Shown: positions 1 to 6,457, counted from the first letter of the stretch. The stretch: 6,768 nt of DNA from Candidatus Brocadiaceae bacterium (GCA_003551785.1 PUNP01000402.1:1-6768), one strand, 5' to 3'. The notes: generated by a model not told the origin, from the letters alone. Program-made: numbers and translations.

Positions 1-1001
1 TAAGGGGAAAATACCGGCCGGAAAATGAAAAAGGACGTTTTAATATCGAAATAGAGGACTTCAACCTTACGCCGGATTTGGTGCGGCAATTACCGGAAAA
101 GGGCCGCAGCCTGTGGGAAAAGCTGAGCCTTCAGGGGTTAATGTCAGTCGGCGTTTCGGTCGAAACTTCGGTGAAAGAGAATACGGAAATCGATGTCACT
201 TATCAATTGGGGACTGAGCTTAAAAATGCAACCCTAAAATGGGACAGATTCCCCGTTCTGTTATCCTCAGTATCCGGAAATGTTTACATATCCAATGACT
301 ACATATTGGCTCCAAAGGTATACGGCATTGCTTGCGGAGGTAAAATCGAACTGTGGGGCGGACTTTCAGGACTTGAATCAGATGAAGATATACGGTATGA
401 TGGAACAGTGGATTTCCAACGGCTCGATTTGCGGAAACTGATAAGAGAGCTGACAGGAAGGGAGTTAGATGTTTCGGGAAAATTGCAGGGCGAGCTGGAA
501 ATAGCCGGCAGATTGGGCGACAAAGACGCTATAGAAGGCCAGGGGCAAATCTCGCTTTCAGAGGGCCGTATATGGAAGGTCCCGGTCTTTATGGGCTTGA
601 TTGATATTCTTCACCTTTCAAGACCTGGGGCTACAGGTAATTTTGACCGGGGATATGCTCAATATATTATTGAAGACGATGTTGTGCATGTGCAGCATTT
701 TGAACTACGGAGTCCCGCGGCTGAATTGACCGGTTGGGGGAGTATAGATTTAGAAACCGAAGAGCTTGATTTGGAAATCGTTGCCGCGACCGTCGCCGAA
801 GGTGGCGTACCCGTTATAAGCCCGGCTCTGAAGACATTATTAGCACCTGTACAAAGAGAACTGATAAGAATTCATATCACGGGGCCGGTCCGTGACCCAA
901 ACTATTCCTACACCGCTATCGGAAGACTTACAGGCCGAACTATCGACACTCTACATAATGTGATTACTTTCCCTTTCCGAATTTTCAGCAGTGATGAATA
1001 A
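1..1001 (+). CDS. AsmA-like C-terminal domain protein, 5' end outside window
   Basis: The reading frame is open from base 3 to the TAA at 999-1001 (332 residues). No convincing start lies inside it, so the gene begins upstream of the window; the first TTG/GTG codons near 78-83 are not preceded by a ribosome binding site. The sequence alternates short beta strands and turns. Typical pieces are VSGKLQGELEIAGRLG and the segment around SEGRIWKVPVFMGLIDIL, followed by LTGWGSIDLETEELDLEI and a C-terminal IHITGPVRDPNYSY. This order (a GxGxIxLxxGxI strand pair, a hydrophobic stretch, a GxGxIDLxxxxLDL strand pair, then xGPxxxP) is what I associate with the AsmA-like/TamB-like C-terminal region of large envelope proteins anchored in the inner membrane. 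Known relatives act in outer-membrane biogenesis and probably lipid transfer. The Lpt-like gene starts 15 bases downstream, so the two are probably one operon. The family call is from pattern recognition; the N-terminal part and total length cannot be seen. Confidence 0.8.
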   Translation, partial: RGKYRPENEKGRFNIEIEDFNLTPDLVRQLPEKGRSLWEKLSLQGLMSVGVSVETSVKENTEIDVTYQLGTELKNATLKWDRFPVLLSSVSGNVYISNDYILAPKVYGIACGGKIELWGGLSGLESDEDIRYDGTVDFQRLDLRKLIRELTGRELDVSGKLQGELEIAGRLGDKDAIEGQGQISLSEGRIWKVPVFMGLIDILHLSRPGATGNFDRGYAQYIIEDDVVHVQHFELRSPAAELTGWGSIDLETEELDLEIVAATVAEGGVPVISPALKTLLAPVQRELIRIHITGPVRDPNYSYTAIGRLTGRTIDTLHNVITFPFRIFSSDE

Positions 1002-1016
1002 AATCTAAAACAATAC

Positions 1017-3680
1017 ATGAAAAGTAAGAATATTGAAAAATTATATATTATCAATCCTTTCAGGGGAATCGCTTTTACCCTGCCGCTTGTGGGCACTTTA
1101 TTGTTCATGGCCGGCATTGTATCTGTTTATAATGTTTTTTTTCAAACTGATGCCTATGTCTTACCGTCACTAAATATTTATGGCAGCGCGGAAGCAAATG
1201 ATGATGTACAGTTTGTTATTGAAGATTTCGAGCGTGAACTGCAACCACAGGATGACGGTCATGCGTCCATTAAAGGTGCCAGAGCCACCTTAATGGAGGA
1301 TGATGTTTACAAAATTGAGGACCCGCACGTTATTCTCAGGATAAAACAGCAAGTGGAAGATCCGGAAGAAGATGCGCAGGATGAAAAACGTGAAACGGAA
1401 CTTGTGGAAGTGACTTTGACAGCTAAGAATGCAGAACTGGACAAAGATAACCAAACCATCAGGATGTCCGAATCAGTAGAAACTATAGGTCCGGACTTTG
1501 AAATATTCACCGAGAGTATCCGATACGATGCCCCGGAAGGTACCTTGTTGTCAAATGAAACCGTAGCGTTGAATCGGTATGAGTTCAATGAAGAGGGAGA
1601 AAAATGGAAGGTACTCAGTATTGTAGGTAACGGGATGGAAGCCGATCTGACATCGCAGAGAATCAAAATAGGAGGAGAATCCGTCACTACTATTAATCAG
1701 GTTTCACACGATTTTTTTGCTTCCGGTGAGGTGGAGAACAATGCGGGAGCCGATGAACTGCAAACTATACAAATTACTGCTGCTGGAACTATGACTTATT
1801 CGCACCTTCTGCAAGTAATTAATTATGATGATAATGTTCGCGTGTCGGCAAACAACAGAAAACTGAATTGCGATAACCTCGTCATTACTATCGAACAGCA
1901 AGAGGGGGAAGGCGACATTGTTGTACGCAGAATTGATGCTGAAGGCAATGTCGAGTTTGAGTTTGACGGTCAATTCGCGGAAGGGGATAAATTGGAATGG
2001 CGTAACTTCACCCAGCTCGGCAAACTACATGGAAGCCCAGCCGTATTGAAGACCGATGATGCCGTCATAAAGGGCGATGTCATGGATTTCTATCGCCTCA
2101 GCAGCCGGTTAAGAATTGATGGTTCCGGTGAGTTGATTTGGGCCGGCGAAATTAAAAATGGAGACAAAGATGTGGAGCAAGATGCCGCCATCACTCCTTT
2201 TTCCCCCCGACATGGAGTTCATATTACCTGGGAAGGCGGTATGGTTTTTAATGAAGGCAATAATGCACGGTTCGAGAAAAATGTCGTCGTAAAACAGGAG
2301 GAAGTCAAGATGCAATGCGGCGTATTAGAGTTAGAATTCGCCCCCGAGACAGGGCTTTTTGCCGCCATCGAAGCGCAGCAAAATGTCAAATATAAAAGAG
2401 ATACTCAGAGTATTACCGCACATAACTTATCATGGTACGCAGAAAGTAATATTCTTAAGACCAGCGCTAAAGATGAGGAATTCGTCGTTTTTTTGGAACC
2501 CCCACAAATTTTAAAATCAAAAGAAATACATTACGATGTAGAGAATGATTTCCTGTATTGTCCGACAAAAGGCGAGCTAACTTTGAATAGTGAAATTTAC
2601 GATGCAACTCCAGAGCAGACCCCTTTGTTAGAAATCAGCTGGAATGAAAGAATGGAGTGGCGGGGCGGTGAAGAAGCGTATTTCCAGGGGAGTGTCGAGT
2701 CCATACAGCCCGGTAGAAGTTTGAGTGCTGAAAACCTTAAAATCATATTTGATGAAGAGCGGAACCCCGCTAAAATTGTAGCTTCAGGTAATGCGGAATT
2801 AACAGTCGGTGAAGACTCTTTCTTAAATTTACCCATTGATGATGAGGAATATGCAGAGCCTGAAGGTGAAAATGCTAATGATAATGAATCCGAGTCACCT
2901 AATAACGATAAAAATCAAACATCCGGCGGTGAACAGGCCAGGTCGAGAAGAATCTGGCAATTGAAATCCGATGAAATTGTCGGTTATGTGAAAAAAGAAA
3001 TTCTTAAATCAGAAATGCCCGGGGAATTAACGATTTTTAATGATACTGAGCATGAACAGACCGATGATAGAATCGTATGGAACGAATCAATGGAATTAAA
3101 TATGGGCAAGCTACATGCCATATTTCGCGGTGATGTGCATGCCTTCCTTGAAGGTGCTTCCCTGAAATGTCAACAATTGCAAATAGATATTGATGAAAAC
3201 AGGCAGCTGCGTTATCTGAATGCTTCAGGTAATGTGCGGTTCGACTCGAATGATGAAGCCGGATGGGAACTTGCTTCCGATAACGCTTCGGCAGTGTTTA
3301 ATCCAAGAGGGCAACTGGACCACCTTATCGCACGCGGTCAGGTATCGGTTTCTGACGTTCGAAGCAGGCTCCGGGCGGAGCAAATGAGAATGTTCTTCTC
3401 TTCCGATGAGTCTACCGAAGATAGAATATTGAGCCGACTTACTGCCCGGGGGGATGTCAATATATGGTATGAAGATGATGAAGAGGAAATTTTTACTCAA
3501 GGAAGCCAGGTGGAATGGCAAAGGGATATAGATCAGTATGAAATTGTGGGGGAACCAGCCGCTATAAGACAAAATGCTGTCGAATTGGAGGCCGAATTAA
3601 TTATAGTCAATCGACAGGACGGCGAAGTTTCCCTGCCTAAAGGCAGTTCACCCGCGGAAACCAGAATGAGAGAACGCTAA
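1017..3680 (+). CDS. Giant LptC/LptA-like (OstA-fold) LPS-transport bridge protein
   Basis: 887 residues. The first 16 residues carry several Lys/Arg, residues ~17-41 form one hydrophobic membrane segment (FTLPLVGTLLFMAGIVSVYN), and the rest is strand-rich and acidic. This is the layout of LptC: a short cytoplasmic tail, one anchor, and a periplasmic beta-jellyroll. The body contains recurring OstA/LptA-type phrases such as IDAEGNVEFEF, LNASGNVRFDS, LTARGDVNIWY, IVASGNAELTV and LHAIFRGDVHAF. Known LptC and LptA are each a little under 200 residues and stack edge to edge to carry lipopolysaccharide across the periplasm. This protein is several times longer, so I infer an LptC anchor fused to serial LptA-like units. 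Residues ~607-640 form a Glu/Asp/Asn-rich low-complexity linker. The ATG start fits the membrane anchor, but no Shine-Dalgarno precedes it (AT-rich 15-base gap after the AsmA-like gene), so translation may be coupled to the upstream gene. The lipid carried is unknown. Alternative: an OstA-fold scaffold with another envelope role. Confidence 0.75.
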   Translation: MKSKNIEKLYIINPFRGIAFTLPLVGTLLFMAGIVSVYNVFFQTDAYVLPSLNIYGSAEANDDVQFVIEDFERELQPQDDGHASIKGARATLMEDDVYKIEDPHVILRIKQQVEDPEEDAQDEKRETELVEVTLTAKNAELDKDNQTIRMSESVETIGPDFEIFTESIRYDAPEGTLLSNETVALNRYEFNEEGEKWKVLSIVGNGMEADLTSQRIKIGGESVTTINQVSHDFFASGEVENNAGADELQTIQITAAGTMTYSHLLQVINYDDNVRVSANNRKLNCDNLVITIEQQEGEGDIVVRRIDAEGNVEFEFDGQFAEGDKLEWRNFTQLGKLHGSPAVLKTDDAVIKGDVMDFYRLSSRLRIDGSGELIWAGEIKNGDKDVEQDAAITPFSPRHGVHITWEGGMVFNEGNNARFEKNVVVKQEEVKMQCGVLELEFAPETGLFAAIEAQQNVKYKRDTQSITAHNLSWYAESNILKTSAKDEEFVVFLEPPQILKSKEIHYDVENDFLYCPTKGELTLNSEIYDATPEQTPLLEISWNERMEWRGGEEAYFQGSVESIQPGRSLSAENLKIIFDEERNPAKIVASGNAELTVGEDSFLNLPIDDEEYAEPEGENANDNESESPNNDKNQTSGGEQARSRRIWQLKSDEIVGYVKKEILKSEMPGELTIFNDTEHEQTDDRIVWNESMELNMGKLHAIFRGDVHAFLEGASLKCQQLQIDIDENRQLRYLNASGNVRFDSNDEAGWELASDNASAVFNPRGQLDHLIARGQVSVSDVRSRLRAEQMRMFFSSDESTEDRILSRLTARGDVNIWYEDDEEEIFTQGSQVEWQRDIDQYEIVGEPAAIRQNAVELEAELIIVNRQDGEVSLPKGSSPAETRMRER
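1776..3296 (+). repeat. Four tandem ~145-residue OstA-like units within the Lpt-like protein
   Basis: Repeat at the protein level. Units align on a Met (M259, M409, M546, M692) that in three units is preceded four residues earlier by Trp (W405, W542, W688). Each Met is followed 25-26 residues later by an L-x-[C/A]-x-x-L element (C285, C434, A571, C718) and then by an [A]-x-x-N-V or A-x-G-N-[VA] strand. Spacing between Met anchors is 150, 137 and 146 residues. A further L-x-A element at A787 lies 69 residues after C718, suggesting a partial fifth unit. The DNA is not visibly repeated, so the duplications are old. Aligned by eye. Confidence 0.6.
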
Positions 3681-3750
3681 CCCGCTTTTTGAAAAAAGCT
3701 TGGCAAAAACTTTACTATTCGATAAATCGATTCTTTATGGCGAAGGCAGC

Positions 3751-4380
3751 ATGAATAATAAATTGAAAACAAAAATGGCTGTTCTGTTGTCTGGCAGTGG
3801 CAGAACCTTGCAGAATTTCATTGATCTCGCCAACGCCGGTAAACTTCAGACGGAAATAACAGGTGTCATCAGCAGCAATACTAAAGCTTACGGTCTTGAA
3901 AGAGCTAAAAATGCGGGCATCCCTACCCGGGTCATCAATACCGTTGAAACCGGCGGCATTGATTCCTTCAGTCAGAAAATAACAGCCCAGGTTGCTGATT
4001 GGGATGCCGATCTGGTGGCAATGGCCGGCTTTCTTTCGTTTTATAAAATCCCCCCTGAATGGGAAAATAAAGTGATGAATATCCACCCCGCACTTTTACC
4101 GGCTTTCGGGGGTAAAGGCTATTATGGCGATAAAGTTCATCAAGCTGTTATCGATTACGGCTGTAAAATTAGCGGGTGCACTGTCCATTTCGCCAATAAT
4201 AAATATGACCATGGCCCAATAATATTACAGAAGCCCGTTCCGGTCAAATCTTCTGATGATGTACATTCACTGGCAGAAAGAGTGTTTGAAGCCGAACTGG
4301 AAATATACCCGAAAGCGATAAATCTCTTTTCAGAGAGGAGACTGGAAATCGACGGGAGGGTAGTCAAAATTATGTCATGA
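3751..4380 (+). CDS. purN: Phosphoribosylglycinamide formyltransferase (GAR transformylase)
   Basis: Transfers the formyl group of 10-formyltetrahydrofolate to glycinamide ribonucleotide, the third step of purine synthesis, in the cytoplasm. From the ATG at 3751 the product is 209 residues, close to the usual PurN length. The N-terminal nucleotide-binding strand-loop is VLLSGSGRTLQNF (residues 11-23). The catalytic trio is present: Asn110 and His112 in MNIHPALLPAFGGKGYYG, and Asp153 in KYDHGPIILQ. The segment SGCTVHF (141-147) is also typical. I chose ATG 3751 because GAAGG lies 4 bases upstream and the family begins just before the VLLSGSG strand. A TTG at 3700 would add 17 residues with no family match, and ATG 3775 would leave only one residue before that strand. 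The gene follows the Lpt-like gene after 70 bases, with no clear terminator between, so read-through from the envelope module is possible. Nothing suggests damage. Confidence 0.95.
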   Translation: MNNKLKTKMAVLLSGSGRTLQNFIDLANAGKLQTEITGVISSNTKAYGLERAKNAGIPTRVINTVETGGIDSFSQKITAQVADWDADLVAMAGFLSFYKIPPEWENKVMNIHPALLPAFGGKGYYGDKVHQAVIDYGCKISGCTVHFANNKYDHGPIILQKPVPVKSSDDVHSLAERVFEAELEIYPKAINLFSERRLEIDGRVVKIMS

Positions 4381-4612
4381 TATTTTGAGATTGCTCGGGG
4401 CGCCATGCTGAGACCGGACAGGCCGTCTGGTCGGGGACGGATTTATCCCCTGAACCGGCGGGGTCGGATCTGCCTGCCACCCGCAGTTTACCTTTCACCT
4501 CATCGGTGAGTTTGTGGGGAAGGAATGATTCTATTTCGGTTTCGCCGGGAGCGGCCCCCCTTTTCTCGCATTCGCTGAAATAGTAATCAAGATAGGCGCC
4601 CGCGGCGAGATA
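4370..4612 (-). pseudogene. Protein-like open stretch without a start, probable gene remnant
   Basis: Reading leftwards, 80 sense codons are open from 4612 down to a TAA at 4372-4370. The stop overlaps the last bases of purN on the other strand. The translation looks like real protein (starts YLAAGAYLDYYFSECEKRG, then FLPHKLTDEVKGKL) and uses many C-ending codons, as tatD does. There is no ATG or TTG near its 5' end and an in-frame TGA sits directly before it (4615-4613). The preceding 24 codons in the same frame (ending SDVFHRADLSNE) are also protein-like. An ATG at 4620 lies one frame off and stops after 29 codons. This pattern fits a decayed gene with a nonsense or frameshift change. I do not recognise the family. 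The rest of 4381-4750 shows no intact gene, no clear repeat and no RNA I can name. Confidence 0.3.
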
Positions 4613-4750
4613 TCATTCATTTGACAGGTCTGCACGATGGAAAACATCGCTGCCGACAGCGGAACAAGTAATAGGCAAAACTGGTGATTATGCGGGGCAA
4701 AACTATTACCAGCTTGACGGGGCGGGATTATCAGGTTGGATCAATAAATA

Positions 4751-4839
4751 TGGTGCGGATGGGGAGATTCGAACTCCCATGGGGTTTGTGCCCCACTAGG
4801 TCCTGAACCTAGCGCGTCTGCCTGTTCCGCCACATCCGC
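4751..4839 (-). tRNA. tRNA-Leu (anticodon CAG), CCA encoded
   Basis: Read on the - strand, the gene runs from GCGGATG at its 5' end to CATCCGC at its 3' end, a full 7-bp acceptor stem, followed by discriminator A and a genomically encoded CCA (4753-4751). The anticodon arm is CTAGG-TTCAGGA-CCTAG, giving anticodon CAG, which reads the Leu codon CUG. The long variable arm (TGGGG-CACAAA-CCCCA) is the class II hallmark of tRNA-Leu. The T arm is GGGAG-TTCGAAT-CTCCC. The D arm region GGCGGAACAGGCAGACGCG is normal for tRNA-Leu. It stands alone, with its own promoter upstream. Confidence 0.97.
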
Positions 4840-4879
4840 TTATACCATTAACCCGAACATTTCATAAACCAACGGCAAC

Positions 4880-4908
4880 ATTGTACATTAATCAGTGAGA
4901 AGAGTCAA
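4880..4908 (-). promoter_or_regulatory. Sigma70-type promoter for tRNA-Leu
   Basis: On the - strand, TTGACT (4908-4903), a 17-base spacer and TACAAT (4885-4880) each differ by one base from the -35 and -10 consensus. The -10 box ends about 40 bases before the tRNA 5' end, which leaves room for a short leader removed by RNase P. No other gene on this strand lies between. Confidence 0.75.
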
Positions 4909-4964
4909 ACATACTGACTAATTCGATGGAAAGATAAAGGTGGAAAATTAGGTTAACCGGTAAA

Positions 4965-5006
4965 AAAACAACTCAAGAAATTTTACCTAATCTCTTGAGT
5001 TGTTTT
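4965..5006 (-). terminator. Hairpin terminator after the small membrane-protein gene
   Basis: A perfect 14-bp inverted repeat (AAAACAACTCAAGA at 4965-4978 and its complement at 4993-5006) encloses a 14-base loop. On the - strand the stem is followed by further Ts, giving a run of seven Ts (4968-4962), the form of an intrinsic terminator. It lies 14 bases past the stop codon of the gene at 5021-5272. It also insulates the tRNA promoter from read-through. Read on the + strand the T-run is shorter (four), so termination that way is less certain. Confidence 0.85.
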
Positions 5007-5020
5007 GAAAAAATTATTAC

Positions 5021-5272
5021 TTAACTATCAGAGAGAACTTCTTCTTTCTTTTCGCCACCTTCGCTTTCGCCCTCCCCCTCATCCTGATCCGCTCCTGAAT
5101 CTGCCCCATCATCCGGCAGTTCATCAGCATTATCAGGAACACCGACCGGGCCGGGACCTTTTGCCTCATCGGTCTCCGAACCTTCAAGTGGAGGTTTTCT
5201 TTTACGGGTGGCCAAAAGCACTATCAACGCAACTACGACAACTACAACTAAAATAATCAACGCTGAAGTCAT
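5021..5272 (-). CDS. Small single-pass membrane protein with acidic tail, function unknown
   Basis: 83 residues from ATG 5272. Residues ~4-21 are a nearly pure Val/Leu/Ile/Ala membrane segment (ALIILVVVVVVALIVLLA), followed at once by the positive patch RKRK (23-26). The remaining ~57 residues are Gly/Pro-containing, disordered-looking and strongly acidic, with about 20 Asp/Glu. By the positive-inside rule the N-terminus should face out and the acidic tail the cytoplasm. No enzymatic motif, cysteine or histidine is seen, and I do not recognise a family. ATG 5272 is preferred over the GTG at 5275 because AGGAGG ends 5 bases upstream of the ATG, the better spacing. The complete gene architecture (promoter, strong ribosome binding site, terminator) and the membrane-anchor pattern argue it is real. 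Possible roles (inference only): a membrane-tethered adaptor or charged scaffold. Antisense frames through the same bases give Pro/His-rich nonsense. Confidence 0.75.
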   Translation of the reverse strand: MTSALIILVVVVVVALIVLLATRKRKPPLEGSETDEAKGPGPVGVPDNADELPDDGADSGADQDEGEGESEGGEKKEEVLSDS

Positions 5273-5277
5273 CACTG

Positions 5278-5283
5278 CCTCCT
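5278..5283 (-). promoter_or_regulatory. Strong Shine-Dalgarno AGGAGG deciding the start of the small membrane protein
   Basis: On the - strand AGGAGG (5283-5278) is followed by CAGTG and then ATG. This is the only near-perfect Shine-Dalgarno in front of a gene in the window. It favours ATG 5272 over the GTG three bases earlier. Confidence 0.8.
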
Positions 5284-5376
5284 ATAAATATGACGGCACA
5301 TGCTGAACAGTGCTTACTGAAATTGCCGCCAACTTCCAGTAGACACTTTGGATAAACACCATAATACTATGAACTT

Positions 5377-5405
5377 ATTATGTACTCTTTTTACATCAAT
5401 GTCAA
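5377..5405 (-). promoter_or_regulatory. Sigma70-type promoter for the small membrane-protein gene
   Basis: On the - strand a perfect TTGACA (5405-5400), a 17-base spacer and CATAAT (5382-5377) form a strong promoter. The expected transcript would begin near 5370, leaving a leader of roughly 100 bases before ATG 5272. That leader shows no obvious hairpin or riboswitch. Confidence 0.75.
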
Positions 5406-5412
5406 GCCCTTT

Positions 5413-5430
5413 ATATGCGAAATGGCGTAT
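5413..5430. promoter_or_regulatory. Small imperfect dyad between divergent promoters, possible operator
   Basis: ATATGC (5413-5418) and GCGTAT (5425-5430) are inverted with one mismatch around a 6-base spacer. The dyad lies in the 28 bases between the two outward-facing -35 boxes, where a regulator could act on both units. A dyad this short is common by chance. Confidence 0.2.
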
Positions 5431-5433
5431 TTT

Positions 5434-5462
5434 TTGACTTCAATATGCTATTGCCTTAAAAT
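5434..5462 (+). promoter_or_regulatory. Sigma70-type promoter for yacG-tatD
   Basis: TTGACT (5434-5439), a 17-base spacer and TAAAAT (5457-5462), one mismatch from consensus in each box. Transcription would begin near 5469, about 33 bases before the preferred yacG start. Confidence 0.75.
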
Positions 5463-5501
5463 AAACGATGTTTTAGACCTATTTTTTTGAACCGGAAATT
5501 T

Positions 5502-5687
5502 ATGAAAAAAAAGAAAAAAAATATTATGGCTGGTTGCCCTAACTGTAAAATGAAAGTACCTTACACGGGATTAAAGGATAACCCCTACTTCCCGTTCTGT
5601 TCCGAAAGGTGCAAACTGATCGACCTGGATATGTGGCTCATAGAAGAACATAAAATTGAATCTGACCTCAAAGATTATTATGAATAA
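5502..5687 (+). CDS. yacG: YacG-family zinc-ribbon protein (DNA gyrase inhibitor family)
   Basis: The 61-residue product has the YacG zinc ribbon: C12-P-N-C15 and, 17 residues on, C33-S-E-R-C37, in the typical setting NPYFPFCSERCKLIDLDMWL. In E. coli YacG is a small zinc protein that binds GyrB and inhibits gyrase; the same role here is by family. The start is ambiguous. ATG 5502 adds the tail MKKKKKNI before the ribbon and has only a weak GGA upstream. ATG 5526 would give 53 residues beginning MAGCPNC, with the A-rich stretch then acting as leader. A TTG at 5487 is less likely. I list 5502 because a basic tail is harmless and the promoter spacing fits either. The gene overlaps tatD by 8 bases and shares its promoter, so the two are probably translated together. 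The two A8 tracts at 5505-5512 and 5514-5521 are prone to slippage. Confidence 0.9.
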   Translation: MKKKKKNIMAGCPNCKMKVPYTGLKDNPYFPFCSERCKLIDLDMWLIEEHKIESDLKDYYE

Positions 5688-6450
5688 TTCTCTTACCGAT
5701 ACCCATGCCCACCTTGACCTGCCTGAGCTGGAAGATCATGTAGAACAGGTTTTGAAAAATGCCGCAGAAAGAGGCGTCAAACACGTCCTCTGCGTCGGCA
5801 CAAGTATCGATTCCACCCATTCATGTATCAATCTGGCCGGTCAATTCAGCCCGTTGCGTGCAACAGCCGGTATCCACCCCAATTACTGCGCCGATGCCGG
5901 CGAAAGCGCGTTTGATGAGTTAGACCGCCTCGCTGGTAATCCCGCTTGCAGCGCTATAGGAGAGACCGGTATTGACTGTCATCATGATTTTTCCGATCTG
6001 GATATGCAAGAGGTATTTTTCCGTTATCACATCGAACTCGCCATGGAACTCCACAAGCCGCTCATTATCCACGCGCGTAAGGCCGATGAACGTATATTGA
6101 AAATACTTGATGAATACCCCCAGCCCGTCCGCGGCGTCCGCCATTGCTTCGACAGCTCCGCTCAAATCGCCAAAGAATACACCAACCGCGGCCTGCATAT
6201 AGCTTTCGGCGGACTGATAACTAAAAACGGATTTAAAAAGCTGAAAAAAGCCGCGGCCACCGTCCCCGAACAAAAACTGCTGCTGGAAACCGATAGCCCG
6301 TTTATTACTCCAAAGCGTGCCAAAAAAGGACAAAATGAACCGGCCAACCTCGCTTACATTGCCGAAGCGATGGCTGAAATCCGTAATATCACAGTAGAAA
6401 AAGTTGCCAACATAACAACCAATAACGCGTTGGAACTCGGCTTGTTCTGA
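5680..6450 (+). CDS. tatD: TatD-family metal-dependent hydrolase / DNase
   Basis: 256 residues from ATG 5680, the normal length for TatD. The TIM-barrel metal ligands are all visible in family positions: H9 and H11 in TDTHAHLDL, E95 in GETGID, H131 in LIIHAR, H155 in RHCFD, and D205 in LLETDSPFITP. The closing motif NEPANLAYIAEAMAEI is also typical. Known relatives are two-metal 3'-5' exonucleases acting on single-stranded or damaged DNA and RNA; some homologues act in D-aminoacyl-tRNA or quality-control pathways, so the exact substrate here is open. ATG 5680 overlaps the yacG stop by 8 bases (frame shifted by one), with no Shine-Dalgarno, suggesting translational coupling. A TTG at 5656 would add eight residues with no family match. 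No terminator follows closely after 6450. Confidence 0.93.
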   Translation: MNNSLTDTHAHLDLPELEDHVEQVLKNAAERGVKHVLCVGTSIDSTHSCINLAGQFSPLRATAGIHPNYCADAGESAFDELDRLAGNPACSAIGETGIDCHHDFSDLDMQEVFFRYHIELAMELHKPLIIHARKADERILKILDEYPQPVRGVRHCFDSSAQIAKEYTNRGLHIAFGGLITKNGFKKLKKAAATVPEQKLLLETDSPFITPKRAKKGQNEPANLAYIAEAMAEIRNITVEKVANITTNNALELGLF

Positions 6451-6457
6451 GATTAAC

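Noticed and set aside
1307..1687. 126-codon open frame on the - strand inside the Lpt-like gene
   Set aside because: Ser-rich shadow of a clearly coding + strand frame, with no family features and no ribosome binding site. The same holds for other - strand frames inside this gene, such as 3225-3572.
3684..3699. GCTTTTT-GA-AAAAAGC inverted repeat between the Lpt-like gene and purN
   Set aside because: Only two bases lie between the arms and the stem is almost all A-T, so it would not form a stable terminator. It has no following T-run.
3700..3728. TTGGCA-N17-TAAATC as a purN promoter
   Set aside because: The -10 matches consensus at only three of six positions, which is near chance in AT-rich spacer.
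4596..4785. + strand open frame with protein-like pieces (QVIGKTGDYAGQNYYQLDG) running into the tRNA
   Set aside because: No start codon, a TAG just before it, it ends inside the antisense of tRNA-Leu, and it matches no family. It could be another remnant, but support is too thin to list.
5005..5256. 83-codon + strand frame over the small membrane-protein gene
   Set aside because: Pro/His/Leu-rich antisense of the acidic tail. It starts in the terminator stem and lacks a promoter, while the - strand frame has promoter, ribosome binding site and terminator.
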